This document shows positions 1 through 8,900 of a stretch of DNA of 64,000 nt, piece after piece. Both the position numbers and the translations under genes were made by a program. The stretch's first letter is position 1; each line of letters starts with the position of its first letter. Under the pieces are notes generated by a model. That model ran no database searches, was not told the origin of the DNA, and saw only the letters and a list, made by a program, of their open reading frames with translations. Source of the DNA: JASHSH01 sp036490215 (GTDB taxonomy: Bacteria > Pseudomonadota > Alphaproteobacteria > Rhodospirillales > Magnetospirillaceae); assembly GCA_036490215.1 (NCBI GenBank), contig DASXEH010000095.1, positions 248,001-312,000 of the forward strand. Reading direction: 5' to 3'.

Positions 1-460
1 TCTGGCGCAGGAGGCCGAGGTCTCGCCCGCCGATTTCACGCTTTCCGTGCACCACGCCTTGGCTGGGCTTCTGTCGATCGCCCGCAAGAATCGCCAGGGG
101 CATACGACCGTCGCCGCGGGAACCGAAAGCTTTTACAGCGGCCTGCTGGAGGCCGCGATGTGCCTCGCCGAGCGGCCTGCCGAACCGGTCGTGCTCGTCT
201 ATTACGATGAGCCGCTGCCAGACCCTTACAATCATTTCTCCGCACCCGGCGAAGAGACCATCGTTCTGGCGCTGGCCTTGACCAGTGATGAAGGCCGCGA
301 CGGGTTGCGCATTTCCTATGAAAGCGTGGCCCCCGGCGCCGAAGCCGAGACCAACCCTGGCAACGCGTTTCTGTCCTTCATGACCGGGCCGGCCGCGCGG
401 ACGACGGTGGTCGGCGAACGCCTGGCGTGGCGCCTGGAGAAGTTCAATGCGGCTGCTTAA
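1..460 (+). CDS. apeC: Aryl polyene ketosynthase-like chain-length factor, C-terminal part
   Basis: The gene is cut by the left window edge; the open frame runs from base 2 to the TAA at 458-460. About 152 residues remain. The segment SPADFTLSVHHALAGLLSIA is typical of the short beta-ketoacyl-synthase-like family (ketoacyl-synt_2) that acts as chain-length factor in aryl polyene systems. In the family it pairs with the ketosynthase ApeO to elongate the polyene; the partner gene lies at 9490-10671. The stop overlaps apeD by 14 bases. The assignment rests on this motif and on the perfect apeC-apeR gene order that follows. The N-terminal part cannot be assessed. Confidence 0.85.
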   Translation, partial: LAQEAEVSPADFTLSVHHALAGLLSIARKNRQGHTTVAAGTESFYSGLLEAAMCLAERPAEPVVLVYYDEPLPDPYNHFSAPGEETIVLALALTSDEGRDGLRISYESVAPGAEAETNPGNAFLSFMTGPAARTTVVGERLAWRLEKFNAAA

Positions 461-1214
461 CTACTGGTGGCGGCTCGGCGCGACAGGCATTGCTTTCGCC
501 TGCATTTTCTTCGGCGGGGGTGTTCTCGCGGTGACGGTATTGCCGATCATCGCGCTCGCATCCGGGCATCGGCGCGACCATGCTCAAGCGGTCATCCGCG
601 CGCTGTTCCGGATCTATATCAAAGCGCTCCAGGCCTTGGGGCTGATCCGCCTCGAAATCGAAGGGGTCGAGAGGCTGGAGGCGGCCGGTGGTCGGATGAT
701 CATCGCCAATCATCCGTCACTCTTGGATGTCGTCATGCTGATGGCGCTGATCCCACGCGCCCAATGCATCGTCAAACACGAGCTGTGGGAGCATCGCTTC
801 CTCGGCCCTGTGATGCGGCGCGCCGGCTATATCCGCAACGATCTCGCTCCCGAAGACATGGTGGCGGCATGCCGTGCTTCGCTGCAGGCCGGTGACAGTC
901 TTATTATATTTCCCGAAGGAACCCGCAGCCGTTCCAATCACCCGGTGCTTTTCCGGCGCGGTTTCGCCAATCTGGCGACGCTGATGGGGGCGCCGATTCA
1001 GCCCGTGCTTATCACCTGCGATCCGCCGACCCTGATCAAAGGGGAGCCCTGGTGGCACATACCGCCGCGCCGGCCATTGTTCCGCCTGGTTGTGGATGAA
1101 TGTATGAATGTCGATGACTACATGAAGTACCCATATCGCAGCATTGCGGCGCGCCGGCTGGTGAAGTTCTTCGAGAACTATTACGCGGAAAAATTGGCCA
1201 ATGTCAGAGTTTGA
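447..1214 (+). CDS. apeD: Lysophospholipid-type acyltransferase of the APE cluster
   Basis: 255 residues. A hydrophobic segment at about 12-38 is followed by a PlsC-type domain with the H-x4-D motif HPSLLD (His89, Asp94) and FPEGTR at 155-160, the catalytic and phosphate-binding blocks of glycerolipid acyltransferases. In aryl polyene clusters this enzyme is thought to help attach the polyene to a lipid-like carrier at the inner membrane; the exact acceptor here is inferred. It starts inside apeC and overlaps apeE by 14 bases, so it is translated with both. Confidence 0.9.
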   Translation: MRLLNYWWRLGATGIAFACIFFGGGVLAVTVLPIIALASGHRRDHAQAVIRALFRIYIKALQALGLIRLEIEGVERLEAAGGRMIIANHPSLLDVVMLMALIPRAQCIVKHELWEHRFLGPVMRRAGYIRNDLAPEDMVAACRASLQAGDSLIIFPEGTRSRSNHPVLFRRGFANLATLMGAPIQPVLITCDPPTLIKGEPWWHIPPRRPLFRLVVDECMNVDDYMKYPYRSIAARRLVKFFENYYAEKLANVRV

Positions 1215-1467
1215 GTTGGAAATCAAAAAGCTCATTGTCGATGCACTGAAGTTGGAAGATGTCGGTGCCGATGACATCGATAGTGACGAAGCTTTGTTCG
1301 GTGAGGGTTTGGGACTCGATTCGATCGACGCCCTGGAATTGGGCGTGGCGATCCGCCAGCGGTATGGCATCAAGATCGAAGCCGTGAATGACGATGTGAA
1401 AGCCAGTTTCGCGAATGTGCGCAGTCTGGCGCGCTTCATCGAGGCGCGACGGGGGATGGCGCAATGA
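1201..1467 (+). CDS. apeE: Acyl carrier protein 1 of the APE cluster
   Basis: 88 residues, acidic, with the phosphopantetheine attachment motif LGLDSIDALEL (Ser41). Aryl polyene systems use two dedicated ACPs to carry the aryl starter and the growing polyene; this is the first. The ATG overlaps the end of apeD and the stop overlaps the next ATG in an ATGA. No serine replacement or truncation is seen. Confidence 0.93.
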   Translation: MSEFELEIKKLIVDALKLEDVGADDIDSDEALFGEGLGLDSIDALELGVAIRQRYGIKIEAVNDDVKASFANVRSLARFIEARRGMAQ

Positions 1468-1730
1468 TGTCCCGCGACGAAATTCTCGCCAAGCTGACCG
1501 ACTATCTCGAAGAGATGTTCGAGATTCCGCGCGAAAAGATAATGCCCGAAGCCCACCTCTTCGAGGATCTGGGTTTGGACAGTATCGATGCGGTCGATCT
1601 GACGGTGAAGCTGCAGGACCTCACAGGGCGTCGCATCCATCCTGAACAGTTCAAGGAAATCCGCACCGTTCGCGACATCGTGGGTGCTGTCGAAAAGTTG
1701 TTGGCTGTGAATGAGACCGCCGGTCAGTAA
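1464..1730 (+). CDS. apeF: Acyl carrier protein 2 of the APE cluster
   Basis: 88 residues with the attachment motif LGLDSIDAVDL (Ser40). It is clearly a paralogue of the preceding ACP, and such tandem ACP pairs are a hallmark of aryl polyene loci. Translation starts at the ATGA overlap, giving MMSRDE; the second Met could also serve. Division of labour between the two ACPs (starter versus extender) cannot be read from sequence. The end overlaps apeG by 20 bases. Confidence 0.93.
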   Translation: MMSRDEILAKLTDYLEEMFEIPREKIMPEAHLFEDLGLDSIDAVDLTVKLQDLTGRRIHPEQFKEIRTVRDIVGAVEKLLAVNETAGQ

Positions 1731-2289
1731 AGGGTGGGTCGCGCTGGCGGCCGTGGGCGGACTCGCCTACCCCTTCCTCGTCTATTTCGGCATTACTGTC
1801 ATTCCACCCGCCGCCTTGCTGCTGGTCGCTCTGATTCTGATCGCGGCGCGCATCGTCAGTTTGAGCCGGCTTGTCGGGTCGCGATGGTGGCTGGCGGCTT
1901 TCGGCGTCGCGGCGCTGGGGCTGATCGGTCTGCTTGCCGCGGCGCCGGCTTTGGCGGTGAAGGCCTATCCGGTGGCGGTCAGTCTTGCCGTGGCTGCCGT
2001 CTTCGCGCTGTCGCTGGTGTTTCCACCCACGCTGATCGAGCGTATCGCGCGCCTGACCGAGCCTGATTTGCCGCCCGAAGGCGTGATCTATACGCGCAAG
2101 GTGACGTGGGTCTGGGTGTTCTTCCTCATCGGCAATGCAATCATATCGATTGCCACGGCGCTCTACGGCTCGCTCGAGCAGTGGACGCTGTGGAACGGAT
2201 TTCTCTCCTATATCGCGATGGGTGCGCTGTTCAGCGGCGAGTTGGTCGTTCGCCGCGTCGTGCGCCGACGTCATCAGGTTCTATCGTGA
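1711..2289 (+). CDS. apeG: APE cluster inner-membrane protein (COG4648-like)
   Basis: 192 residues, mostly hydrophobic, with about five predicted membrane helices and a charged loop PDLPPEGVIYTRKVTWVW near residue 115 that is typical of the COG4648 membrane protein found in aryl polyene clusters. Its biochemical role is not established in the family; context suggests a part in membrane assembly or transfer of the product. It starts inside apeF and ends in a GTGA shared with apeH. Confidence 0.82.
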   Translation: MRPPVSKGWVALAAVGGLAYPFLVYFGITVIPPAALLLVALILIAARIVSLSRLVGSRWWLAAFGVAALGLIGLLAAAPALAVKAYPVAVSLAVAAVFALSLVFPPTLIERIARLTEPDLPPEGVIYTRKVTWVWVFFLIGNAIISIATALYGSLEQWTLWNGFLSYIAMGALFSGELVVRRVVRRRHQVLS

Positions 2290-3605
2290 CCTGGCGCTCG
2301 CTCTCCCGCTTGTTGATCGAGCCGCGCGCCGATGACGTCGCCGTCGCACTGCGACCGGATGGTGTGGTTCCCTTTGCTCGCTTCCGCGCCGATGTCGCCG
2401 CTGCGGTGGCGCAACTCGAAGGGTGCCGCAACGCCGCCGTCCTCTGCCAAGACAGCTACGCCTTCGCCGTTGGCTTCTTCGCCGCTTTCCATGCGGGCGC
2501 GGATGTGGTGCTGCCGCCTAACGGCCTTCCCGCGACACTGGACCGCTTGAGTGGAAGTTTCGATCGCCTGATCGACGACGCCTTCGTGGGGCGTCTTAAC
2601 GGTCGCGCCGCTGAGTTGCATGCGATCGATGCGGAGCGGGCCCAGATCGTCTTCTTCACCTCAGGGTCGACGGGCAACCCCAAGCGCGTTGCACGTAGTC
2701 TCGGGATGCTGGAGCGCGAGGTGGCGACCTTCGACGGGATGTGGCGCGAGACATTGGGCGATGGGCCTGTCTTTGCCACCGTGACCCATCAACACCTCTA
2801 CGGACTGAGCTTCAAGGTGCTGTGGTCCCTAGCGGCAGGGCGTGCCATCGATACCGTGACCCGCGAAATCTGGGAAAATCTATTGGGTGTGATGCCGCCG
2901 CGCGCGGTGCTGATTTCGAGCCCCGCTCATCTCTCTCGATTGGCAGGGTTCGACCCCTTGCCGTCTGCCGCGCAGCACGCCGCCATATTCACCGCCGGCG
3001 CGCCTTTGACGGCGGCGGCCGCTGCCGATGTGCGTCGCATTCTCGGCACCGAGCCGATCGAGATTTTCGGCAGCACCGAAACAGGTGCCGTTGCCACCCG
3101 GCGGCAAATAAATGGAGACGAACCGTGGTCTCTGCTGCCCGGCGTGCTGTTGCGCACCGATGACGAGCAGCGTGTTTCGATCTCGTCGCCCTATGTGCAC
3201 GACTGGGTCGCGACCGGCGATCGGGTGGAATCCGTGGGCGATGGTTTCCGCTTTATCGGCCGCGCTGACCGGGTCGCGAAAATCGAAGGTCGGCGCATCA
3301 GCCTCGCCGATGTCGAGGCGGCTTTGGTTGCGCTGCCTTGGGTGGAAACGGCTGCGGTTGTGGTTCTGCCCGGTGAACGGACGCGCGTTGCCGCTGCGGC
3401 GGTCCTGACGGCCGAAGGACGCGCTCGCCTCGACCAGATGGGGCCATTCCGTTTTAGTCGCTTGTTGCGGCGTGAATTGAGCGCGGTCCAGGAATCGGCA
3501 GGCCTGCCCAAATCGTGGCGCTTCGTGGCCGCTTTGCCCGAGCGCGCCATGGGCAAACGCAACGACAGCGATGTGGCCGCCCTTTTCGCCGCAGGGGCAC
3601 CGTGA
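2286..3605 (+). CDS. apeH: Aryl-acid:ACP ligase (AMP-forming) of the APE cluster
   Basis: 439 residues from the GTG in the GTGA overlap; the open frame extends further upstream but only as a shadow inside apeG. Adenylation motifs are present in order: FFTSGSTGNPK (123-133), FGSTETG (261-267) and ATGD (309-312). The family activates an aryl acid such as 4-hydroxybenzoate and loads it onto the cluster ACP as starter unit. No ammonia-lyase or chorismate lyase gene that would supply the starter is visible in the window; it may lie to the left. It ends in a GTGA overlap with apeI. Confidence 0.9.
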   Translation: MTWRSLSRLLIEPRADDVAVALRPDGVVPFARFRADVAAAVAQLEGCRNAAVLCQDSYAFAVGFFAAFHAGADVVLPPNGLPATLDRLSGSFDRLIDDAFVGRLNGRAAELHAIDAERAQIVFFTSGSTGNPKRVARSLGMLEREVATFDGMWRETLGDGPVFATVTHQHLYGLSFKVLWSLAAGRAIDTVTREIWENLLGVMPPRAVLISSPAHLSRLAGFDPLPSAAQHAAIFTAGAPLTAAAAADVRRILGTEPIEIFGSTETGAVATRRQINGDEPWSLLPGVLLRTDDEQRVSISSPYVHDWVATGDRVESVGDGFRFIGRADRVAKIEGRRISLADVEAALVALPWVETAAVVVLPGERTRVAAAAVLTAEGRARLDQMGPFRFSRLLRRELSAVQESAGLPKSWRFVAALPERAMGKRNDSDVAALFAAGAP

Positions 3606-3952
3606 TCCTGCCCGCGATCGCGACCGTCGAGGAAAAGTCTGCCGACGAAGTGGTGCTGATCCTCGATGTGCCCCGTGGCCATTCCGCCTTTGCAGGACAT
3701 TTCCCGACCCGTCCCATCCTTCCGGGTGTGGTGCAGATCGACTGGGCCGTGCGTCTGGGCGACACCTTTTTGCACACCGGCCAGACCGTGGCGACGGACT
3801 TTCAGGTCAAGTTCAGCAAGCTGTTCGAGCCAGGCCCGAATTTGATTCTGCGGCTTAAGCTCGATCGTGCGCGTGCGTCCCTGGTCTTCGAATACTGTGC
3901 TGGCGATCAGCCCGTCTCGTCGGGTCGCATCAAACTTACGGGCGCGCCGTGA
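3602..3952 (+). CDS. apeI: 3-hydroxyacyl-ACP dehydratase, hotdog fold
   Basis: 116 residues, starting at the GTG of a GTGA overlap. The FabZ/FabA-like core GHFPTRPILPGVVQIDW (about 32-48) includes the conserved His33. In aryl polyene synthesis this dehydratase works with ApeP to introduce the conjugated double bonds. An upstream start at 3515 is possible in the open frame but would overlap apeH deeply and adds no family-like sequence. The stop is in a GTGA shared with apeJ. Confidence 0.88.
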   Translation: MILPAIATVEEKSADEVVLILDVPRGHSAFAGHFPTRPILPGVVQIDWAVRLGDTFLHTGQTVATDFQVKFSKLFEPGPNLILRLKLDRARASLVFEYCAGDQPVSSGRIKLTGAP

Positions 3953-5589
3953 CGCTCTGTGCCATCGTCCCATCCTACAATCATTGGAAGGCGATCGGCG
4001 CCGTCATCGCCCGGCTGCATGAATGCGATCTGCCGGTGTTCGTCATCGATGACGGCAGCGTCGAACCGGCGGCGTCGGCGCTCGCCGCGCTTCATGATCC
4101 GGCGCGTGGTGTCACGGTGCATCGCTTGCCCGTCAACCAGGGCAAGGGCACGGCCGTGATCGAAGGCTTCCGATTGGCCTCGGCGGCCGGCTTCACCCAC
4201 GCGCTGCAGGTCGATGCCGATGGCCAGCACGATCTCGACGCATTGGCGGCGATGGTGGCGCAAACGGCCAAGCATCCCGATGCATTGATCTCGGGCCTCC
4301 CGCAATACGACGACTCGATTCCCGCGGGCCGCAAGATCGGGCGATGGATCACGCATTTCTGGGTGTGGGTCGAGACGCTGAGTTTTCAGATCGCCGACAG
4401 CATGTGCGGCTTCCGCATCTATCCGCTGGCGCCGGTGCGGGCGGTGCTGGAGACGGCGCAGCTCGGCCGCTATATGGACTTCGACACCGAGATCATGGTG
4501 CGATTGTTTTGGCGCGGCATGCCGGTCATCGCGGTGCCGGTCAAGGTCATCTATCCGCCAGACAACACTTCGAACTTCCGGCTCTGGCGCGACAATATCC
4601 GGATCAGCTGGATGCACGCGCGCCTGGTTTTCGAGATGCTGTGGCGTCTGCCGTCGATCCTACGACACCGCCCGTCGCCTTCGAGCCAATCCGCCCAGCA
4701 TTGGGCGACTCTGGCCGAGCGCGGCGCGTATTGGGGGCTGCGGTTCTGTGCTGCCGCCTATCAAATTCTCGGACGCAATGGTTGCCGCGTGGTGCTGATG
4801 CCGATCGTCGCGTGGTTCTTCCTGGCCGATCAGCGGCAGCGCCGGGCTTCGCGCCTGTTCCTTGATCGCGCTTTGGGCCGCCCGGCCACCGTGTGGGACC
4901 AGTATCGCCACTTCTTCAGCTTCGCCGAGCGCGCGCTCGATACGTTTGCCGCCTGGATCGGGGCCATTCCGCCGACGGCGGTGACGATGCTGGATCGTCC
5001 GACGCTCAAGGCGGCGATCGACGATCCGCGCGGCGCACTGGTGGTGGTCGCTCATTTCGGCAATGCCGATTTGGCCCGCGCGGTGCTCGATGCGGAGACG
5101 CGGGCGCGCCTGATGGTTCTGGTCCACACCCGCCATGCGGCCAATTACAATCAGGTGCTGCGCGAGTTCCGCCCCGAAGCCGCGCTCAATCTGATCCAGG
5201 TGACCGAGATCGGACCCGAGACCGCCGTGATATTGAAGGAGCATATCGAACGCGGCGATTGGGTGATCATCGCCGGCGACCGCACGCCGGTGGGCAGCAT
5301 CGGCCGCGTGGTGTCCGCGCCGTTCCTGGGTACCGATGCGCCATTTGCACAGGGACCATGGATCCTCGCTGCGCTTTTAGGGTGCCCGGTCCATCTCCTG
5401 TTTTGCGTCAAGAATCGCGGTGGCTGGGACCTGACCTTGGAGCGGTTCGCCGAGCGGGTGGAATTGCCGCGCGGCGAACGGGAGGCGGCCTTGGCGGGGT
5501 ATGTTCGGCGCTATGCGGCCCGGCTCGAAAGTTACGCGCGCGCGGCCCCTTTCCAGTGGTACAACTTCTTCGATTTCTGGGCCCATTGA
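3949..5589 (+). CDS. apeJ: Bifunctional glycosyltransferase family 2 / LpxL-type acyltransferase
   Basis: 546 residues with two domains. Residues 1 to about 230 form a GT2 domain with VIDDGS (32-37) and VDADGQHD (88-95, the DxD-type sugar-nucleotide site). About residues 250-546 resemble lipid A/phosphatidylinositol mannoside acyltransferases, with HFGN beginning at His369 and a later GDRTPVG block. The fusion is known from APE clusters and suggests that the polyene is placed on a glycolipid-like anchor; sugar and acyl donors are not predictable. The start is a GTG in the GTGA overlap with apeI. Confidence 0.9.
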   Translation: MTLCAIVPSYNHWKAIGAVIARLHECDLPVFVIDDGSVEPAASALAALHDPARGVTVHRLPVNQGKGTAVIEGFRLASAAGFTHALQVDADGQHDLDALAAMVAQTAKHPDALISGLPQYDDSIPAGRKIGRWITHFWVWVETLSFQIADSMCGFRIYPLAPVRAVLETAQLGRYMDFDTEIMVRLFWRGMPVIAVPVKVIYPPDNTSNFRLWRDNIRISWMHARLVFEMLWRLPSILRHRPSPSSQSAQHWATLAERGAYWGLRFCAAAYQILGRNGCRVVLMPIVAWFFLADQRQRRASRLFLDRALGRPATVWDQYRHFFSFAERALDTFAAWIGAIPPTAVTMLDRPTLKAAIDDPRGALVVVAHFGNADLARAVLDAETRARLMVLVHTRHAANYNQVLREFRPEAALNLIQVTEIGPETAVILKEHIERGDWVIIAGDRTPVGSIGRVVSAPFLGTDAPFAQGPWILAALLGCPVHLLFCVKNRGGWDLTLERFAERVELPRGEREAALAGYVRRYAARLESYARAAPFQWYNFFDFWAH

Positions 5590-5596
5590 GGAGCGC

Positions 5597-6004
5597 ATGG
5601 TTTCCGCTGAAGTCACCGTCCGCGCGCAGTTCTACGACATCGACCCGATGCAGGTGGTGTGGCACGGCAACTATCCGCGCTTCCTTGAACAGGCCCGCTG
5701 CGCGCTGCTCGATCTGATCGACTACAACTATCGCCAGATGGAAGACTCGGGCTTCGCCTGGCCGATCGTCGACATGCGCGTCAAATACGTGCGGCCGATC
5801 CGCTTCGGCCAGGACGTGATCGTCGCCGCCACGCTGGTCGAATTCGAAAATCGCCTCAAGATCGACTACCAGATCCGGGACCAGACTTCGGGCGAGGTTC
5901 TGACCAAGGCGATGACGATCCAGGTGGCGGTGGATCTCAAGACTGGCGAAATGCAGTTCGAGTCGCCGCCTGCGCTCGGCGAAAAAGTGCGGGCACGCAC
6001 ATGA
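5597..6004 (+). CDS. apeK: Acyl-ACP/CoA thioesterase (4-hydroxybenzoyl-CoA thioesterase family)
   Basis: 135 residues of a single hotdog domain with the motif DIDPMQVVWHGNYPRFLEQ; Asp16 is the likely catalytic residue. The ATG at 5597 is preceded by GAGGAG, one of the few clear ribosome binding sites in the cluster, because it does not overlap apeJ. In APE pathways this enzyme is considered to release or edit acyl chains. The stop forms ATGA with apeL. Confidence 0.88.
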   Translation: MVSAEVTVRAQFYDIDPMQVVWHGNYPRFLEQARCALLDLIDYNYRQMEDSGFAWPIVDMRVKYVRPIRFGQDVIVAATLVEFENRLKIDYQIRDQTSGEVLTKAMTIQVAVDLKTGEMQFESPPALGEKVRART

Positions 6005-6606
6005 TCCGTCGTATCGCGATTGTCCTGCTGGCATTGATTCCGGGCGTTGCAATCGCTGCAGGACCCGATCCAAGCATCCCGCCCGGCCAGATTCTGCGCG
6101 GTCTTTTCGTGCAGGAACGTCATCTGAAGGGCTTCAAAGCATCCTTCCGATCCGAAGGCCATTTCGTTCTCGCCCCTGAAAAAGGACTGATCTGGGATGC
6201 CGACAAGCCCTTCGTCGTCAACACGGTGATTACGGCGTCGGGCATTGTGCAGGTCGTTGGCGGCAACGAGACGATGCGGCTGAGCGCCGCGCGCCTGCCG
6301 TTCCTGTCGCGGCTCTACGACATGATGGGTGGTGCACTGGCCGGCAATTGGCAGGCGCTCGAAAAGGATTTTTCGGTCGAACGTTCCGGCGACGCCAAGG
6401 TGTGGACAGTGGTGCTGACGCCGCGCGTGGCCAATGCGCAAATGCCGTTCCGCGGGCTAACCGCGAAGGGCAGCCGCTTCGTCGAATCGGTCGAGATCAC
6501 CGAGGCCAGCGATGACACGGACGATCTCACTTTTGTCGATCAAACCGTGTCCAGCACGCCGCTCTCTTCCGACGAAGAAAAAGAATTCGCCGCGCTGAAC
6601 AAATGA
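6001..6606 (+). CDS. apeL: LolA-like periplasmic carrier protein
   Basis: 201 residues with a clear signal peptide (hydrophobic 4-18, likely cleavage after AIAAG). The mature part resembles the outer-membrane lipoprotein carrier family (LolA-like): FKASFRSEGHFVLAPEKGL then a beta-rich body. In aryl polyene loci it is thought to ferry the lipid-linked product across the periplasm together with the MMPL exporter that follows. It overlaps both neighbours by 4 bases. Confidence 0.87.
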   Translation: MIRRIAIVLLALIPGVAIAAGPDPSIPPGQILRGLFVQERHLKGFKASFRSEGHFVLAPEKGLIWDADKPFVVNTVITASGIVQVVGGNETMRLSAARLPFLSRLYDMMGGALAGNWQALEKDFSVERSGDAKVWTVVLTPRVANAQMPFRGLTAKGSRFVESVEITEASDDTDDLTFVDQTVSSTPLSSDEEKEFAALNK

Positions 6607-8900
6607 CGCGCCTCTTCGCTCTTCTGTGGCTGGTCGCCGTCGTGATCGCGGGCGGCTATCTCGCCTATCGCGTCCATGAAGGTCTCGCCTTCCGCACCGA
6701 TCTCCTGGCGCTGTTGCCGCGCGAAGAGCAGAATCCGGTCCTGCAAAAGGCTGACGATGCGGTGACGCAAGCCCTATCGCGGAAGCTGGTTTTGTTGGTG
6801 GGCGATGCCGATCGGGCCGAGGCGCGCGCCGCGGCCACAGAATTGACACAGAGACTGCAAGCATCGGGTGTCGCCGCTATCACCACATCCGGCTTCGATC
6901 CGGATCATTTGCGGCAAATGGGCCAACTCTACTTCCCCTATCGGCGTGGTTTGCTGTCCGAGGACGATCGGCGCCTGCTCCAGGCTGGCAAAGGCGAGGA
7001 GATCGCCACGCGCGCCCTCTCGCGCGTCTACGGCTTTGTCGGCACCGCCGATCCGCGCCTGATCAAGAGCGATCCGTTCCTCCTGTTGCAGTCCTTTTTC
7101 ACCGGGCTGCCGCTGCCGTTATCAAAGCTGACCCTGGACGACGGCATGCTCTCGGTGACGAATGGCGGCATGGTTTGGGTTCTGGTCGCGGCGCAGCTGA
7201 CCGGCGAACCCTATGCACTCGATACGCAAAAGCGTCTCACCACCACGCTCGACATCGATGGGCTCACGGCGCAGCAGCCCGGCTTACAAGTGCTGCGCCT
7301 CGGAGCGGTGTTCTTCGCCCAAACGGGCGCCGAGGAAGCGTTGAACGAAACCTCGACCATCGGTTTGCTGTCGACGCTAGGCACGATCCTGCTCGTGCTC
7401 GTGGCCTATCGCGCCGTGGTGCCGCTCGTCTCCAGCGTGCTGGTGATCGGCGTCGGGATCGGTGTCGCCTTGGCCGCGAGCTTGGCGATCTTCGGCAATC
7501 TGCATGTCGGCGCGTTGCTCTTTGGCGTCAGCTTGATCGGCGTCGCCGTCGATTATTCCCTGCAATACAGCACCGAGGCGTTTGCCGGCCTCGCCACACC
7601 TGCCGAACGGCTGCGCCGTGTGTTCAAAGGCATCTGCATGGGCACCGCCACCACGGTGATCGGGTATCTAACCTTGCTGCTGGCGCCGTTTCCGGGCCTG
7701 CACCAGATCGCCACCTTTTCGGCTGTCGGTCTCGTTGCGGCTTGGATCACCGTGGTCCTTTGGTTGCCCCGGATCGATCGGGTGCGCGCGCCGCGGCATG
7801 GCGCCAAGCCGCTGGCTTGGGCTGGTGCAGCGCTGTCGTTCTGGGAGGCGCCACGCTGGCATCGCGTGCGGCGGGGAATCATGGTCGTCGCGGGCCTCGT
7901 GGTCGTGATCGGGCTGACCCAGGTCCACGCCGATGACGAAGTGCGGCATCTCCAGGCAACCTCGGCCGATTTGATCGCGCAGCAGGACCGCATCCAGCAT
8001 CTGATCGGGTCCTCGGCGGGCAATCAATTCTTCCTGATCCAGGCCAAAGACGACGAGAGCGCGCTGCGGACCGAGGAAGCGCTTGCCGATCGTCTCGGCC
8101 CGCTGGTGGCCAAAGGCGCCTTGGCTGGATTTCAGTTGCCCGCGGCTTACATTCCATCGGCGGCGCGGCAGTTGGACAATCGCCACCTCATCGCCCAACA
8201 GCTCGATCCGCTGCTGCCTAAGCAGCTCGATCAGCTGGGGCTGACCGAAACGCCACCGACCGCGGATGACGCCGCGCCTGCGCTCACGCTCAATCAGGCA
8301 TTGGGTGCGAATGGCCCGCTCGCATTCCTTTCGTCGCTGGTGCTCGAACCCGGCCTGCATGTGGCGACACTCGATGGTATTGCAAAGCTGGATGAGGTCG
8401 CGGCGGCGGCCGATGGTTTGGAGGGCGTGCGCTTCGTCGATCCCGCCGGGCAGTTCAGCGCACTGCTCGGCAAATATCGGATTCGCGCCCTGGAATTGCT
8501 GGCGCTGTCCGCCGCTCTGATGGCACCGCTGCTCGCGCGAGGCTATGGGATCAAGGGCGCCTTCTGGATCATGACGCCGCCCTTGCTGGCCGTCGCGCTT
8601 GCCTTGGCGATCCGCGCCCTGGCCGGTGGCACCTTCACCTTCTTCGATGCAATGGGGCTGGTGCTGGTTCTATCGATCGGCGTCGACTATGCCGTGTTCT
8701 GCGCAGGGACGTCAGGCGATCGCAAGCCGGTGACCATGCTGGCAGTGGCACTGGCCGCATGCACCGCGCTGATGTCTTTCGGGCTGCTGGCGCTGAGTCG
8801 GGTCACGGCCGTCCACGCTTTCGGGGCGACGATGCTGACGGGCATCGTGCTGGCTTTCGTCTTTGCGCCGATGGCCCGATGGGGAGCGCGCGCATCATGA
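6603..8900 (+). CDS. apeM: MMPL/RND-family exporter
   Basis: 765 residues. An N-terminal helix (1-20), a large periplasmic domain, a helix bundle at about 255-400, a second periplasmic domain and a second bundle at about 620-760 give the duplicated MMPL layout. The helix starting GVSLIGVAVDYSLQYSTEAF contains the buried Asp typical of proton-coupled RND pumps, repeated near the C terminus as SIGVDYAVFC. It probably extracts the aryl polyene lipid from the inner membrane for ApeL. It is coupled to apeL and apeN by ATGA overlaps. Confidence 0.92.
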   Translation: MTRLFALLWLVAVVIAGGYLAYRVHEGLAFRTDLLALLPREEQNPVLQKADDAVTQALSRKLVLLVGDADRAEARAAATELTQRLQASGVAAITTSGFDPDHLRQMGQLYFPYRRGLLSEDDRRLLQAGKGEEIATRALSRVYGFVGTADPRLIKSDPFLLLQSFFTGLPLPLSKLTLDDGMLSVTNGGMVWVLVAAQLTGEPYALDTQKRLTTTLDIDGLTAQQPGLQVLRLGAVFFAQTGAEEALNETSTIGLLSTLGTILLVLVAYRAVVPLVSSVLVIGVGIGVALAASLAIFGNLHVGALLFGVSLIGVAVDYSLQYSTEAFAGLATPAERLRRVFKGICMGTATTVIGYLTLLLAPFPGLHQIATFSAVGLVAAWITVVLWLPRIDRVRAPRHGAKPLAWAGAALSFWEAPRWHRVRRGIMVVAGLVVVIGLTQVHADDEVRHLQATSADLIAQQDRIQHLIGSSAGNQFFLIQAKDDESALRTEEALADRLGPLVAKGALAGFQLPAAYIPSAARQLDNRHLIAQQLDPLLPKQLDQLGLTETPPTADDAAPALTLNQALGANGPLAFLSSLVLEPGLHVATLDGIAKLDEVAAAADGLEGVRFVDPAGQFSALLGKYRIRALELLALSAALMAPLLARGYGIKGAFWIMTPPLLAVALALAIRALAGGTFTFFDAMGLVLVLSIGVDYAVFCAGTSGDRKPVTMLAVALAACTALMSFGLLALSRVTAVHAFGATMLTGIVLAFVFAPMARWGARAS

